Of a DNA stretch of 5,812 bases, positions 5,619 through 5,812 are shown piece after piece. The DNA is from Candidatus Odinarchaeota archaeon (GTDB lineage: Archaea; Asgardarchaeota; JAGGXT01): assembly GCA_021162905.1 (NCBI GenBank), contig JAGGXT010000293.1, positions 1-5,812 on the forward strand, in the 5' to 3' direction. A program made the position numbers and the translations under genes. The first letter of the stretch is position 1; each line of letters opens with the position of its first letter. Below the pieces are notes generated by a model. The model saw only the letters and a list, made by a program, of their open reading frames with translations, did not search any database and was not told the origin of the DNA.

Positions 5619-5812
5619 TTATAGCAATTCAAATCTTATTTGTACTAAAATCCATATTGTAAGCGTAAGGCTTATCATGCCAAAAATACTCTCTCTTTTG
5701 TTTTGATAGTCCATATAACTTTTGTTATATTTTCTCCTAAGAAAAAAGATGAGAACAAGACTAAAAGCTATACCAGATGTGATGATTTTAATAATGGATG
5801 ATATACTAATGA
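5619..5812 (-). CDS. C-terminal end of a probable membrane protein, 5'-partial
   Basis: On the minus strand a frame is open from the window edge for 63 codons to a TAA at 5619-5621. The peptide has two strongly hydrophobic segments, about residues 5-24 (IIKIITSGIAFSLVLIFFL) and 41-57 (SIFGMISLTLTIWILV). They are joined by a basic, polar loop (RRKYNKSYMDYQNKRE), a layout typical of real membrane proteins with the loop inside. A 63-codon frame without a stop is uncommon in DNA this AT-rich, and no competing + strand gene is visible. The start lies outside the window, and internal ATGs lack a well-placed ribosome site. It converges with panE. No family can be assigned from this fragment. Confidence 0.55.
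   Translation of the reverse strand, partial: ISISSIIKIITSGIAFSLVLIFFLRRKYNKSYMDYQNKRESIFGMISLTLTIWILVQIRFELL

Noticed and set aside
5713..5730. Perfect 7-bp inverted repeat ATATAAC/GTTATAT with a TTTT loop
   Set aside because: It is AT-only apart from one pair, lies within the probable minus-strand coding frame and is far from either stop codon. Chance is a sufficient explanation in such AT-rich DNA.
1..5812. Mobile element, CRISPR array, tRNA or defence system
   Set aside because: I saw no transposase or integrase motifs, no repeated spacers, no tRNA-like cloverleaf and no nuclease or helicase genes. The genes are metabolic or scaffold-like.

Overview
The window looks archaeal and AT-rich (about one third G+C by eye). 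Three things support this. It holds a member of the ADP-dependent glucokinase/phosphofructokinase family. It holds the archaea-specific CoA enzyme 4-phosphopantoate--beta-alanine ligase beside a ketopantoate reductase. Most starts have GGAGG or GGTGAT Shine-Dalgarno sequences, and T-rich terminators and TATA-like boxes sit where archaeal ones are expected. The lineage cannot be fixed from this stretch: the ADP-dependent sugar kinase is best known from Euryarchaeota but also occurs in other archaeal groups.

Layout. (1) Bases 1-2093, + strand: the 3' part of an unrecognised gene (alpha-helical region, then a predicted beta domain) is followed after 2 bases by the ADP-dependent sugar kinase, so the two are probably co-transcribed and translationally coupled. 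(2) Bases 2094-2885, - strand: a HEAT-repeat protein whose stop codon directly abuts the kinase stop. A perfect 10-bp inverted repeat with a T-rich loop lies on this junction, inside the HEAT coding sequence. (3) Bases 2886-3016: a divergent promoter region with one TATA-like box for each direction. (4) Bases 3017-5508, + strand: a tightly packed four-gene cluster encoding a TIGR04076-family small cysteine protein, a four-helix membrane protein, phosphopantoate--beta-alanine ligase and ketopantoate reductase. (5) Bases 5509-5618: an intergenic stretch with a T-rich hairpin suited to ending the operon. (6) Bases 5619-5812, - strand: the C-terminal end of a probable membrane protein that runs off the window.

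The metabolic core is CoA synthesis. PanE reduces ketopantoate to pantoate. After phosphorylation by pantoate kinase (not in the window), the ligase joins phosphopantoate to beta-alanine to give phosphopantothenate. The sugar kinase belongs to the modified archaeal glycolysis. The roles of the HEAT protein, the small cysteine protein and the membrane proteins are unknown. I found no mobile element, CRISPR array, tRNA or rRNA. I see no strong case for a wholly new system. The most notable items are the terminator-like inverted repeat at the kinase/HEAT junction and the two uncharacterised genes leading the CoA operon.
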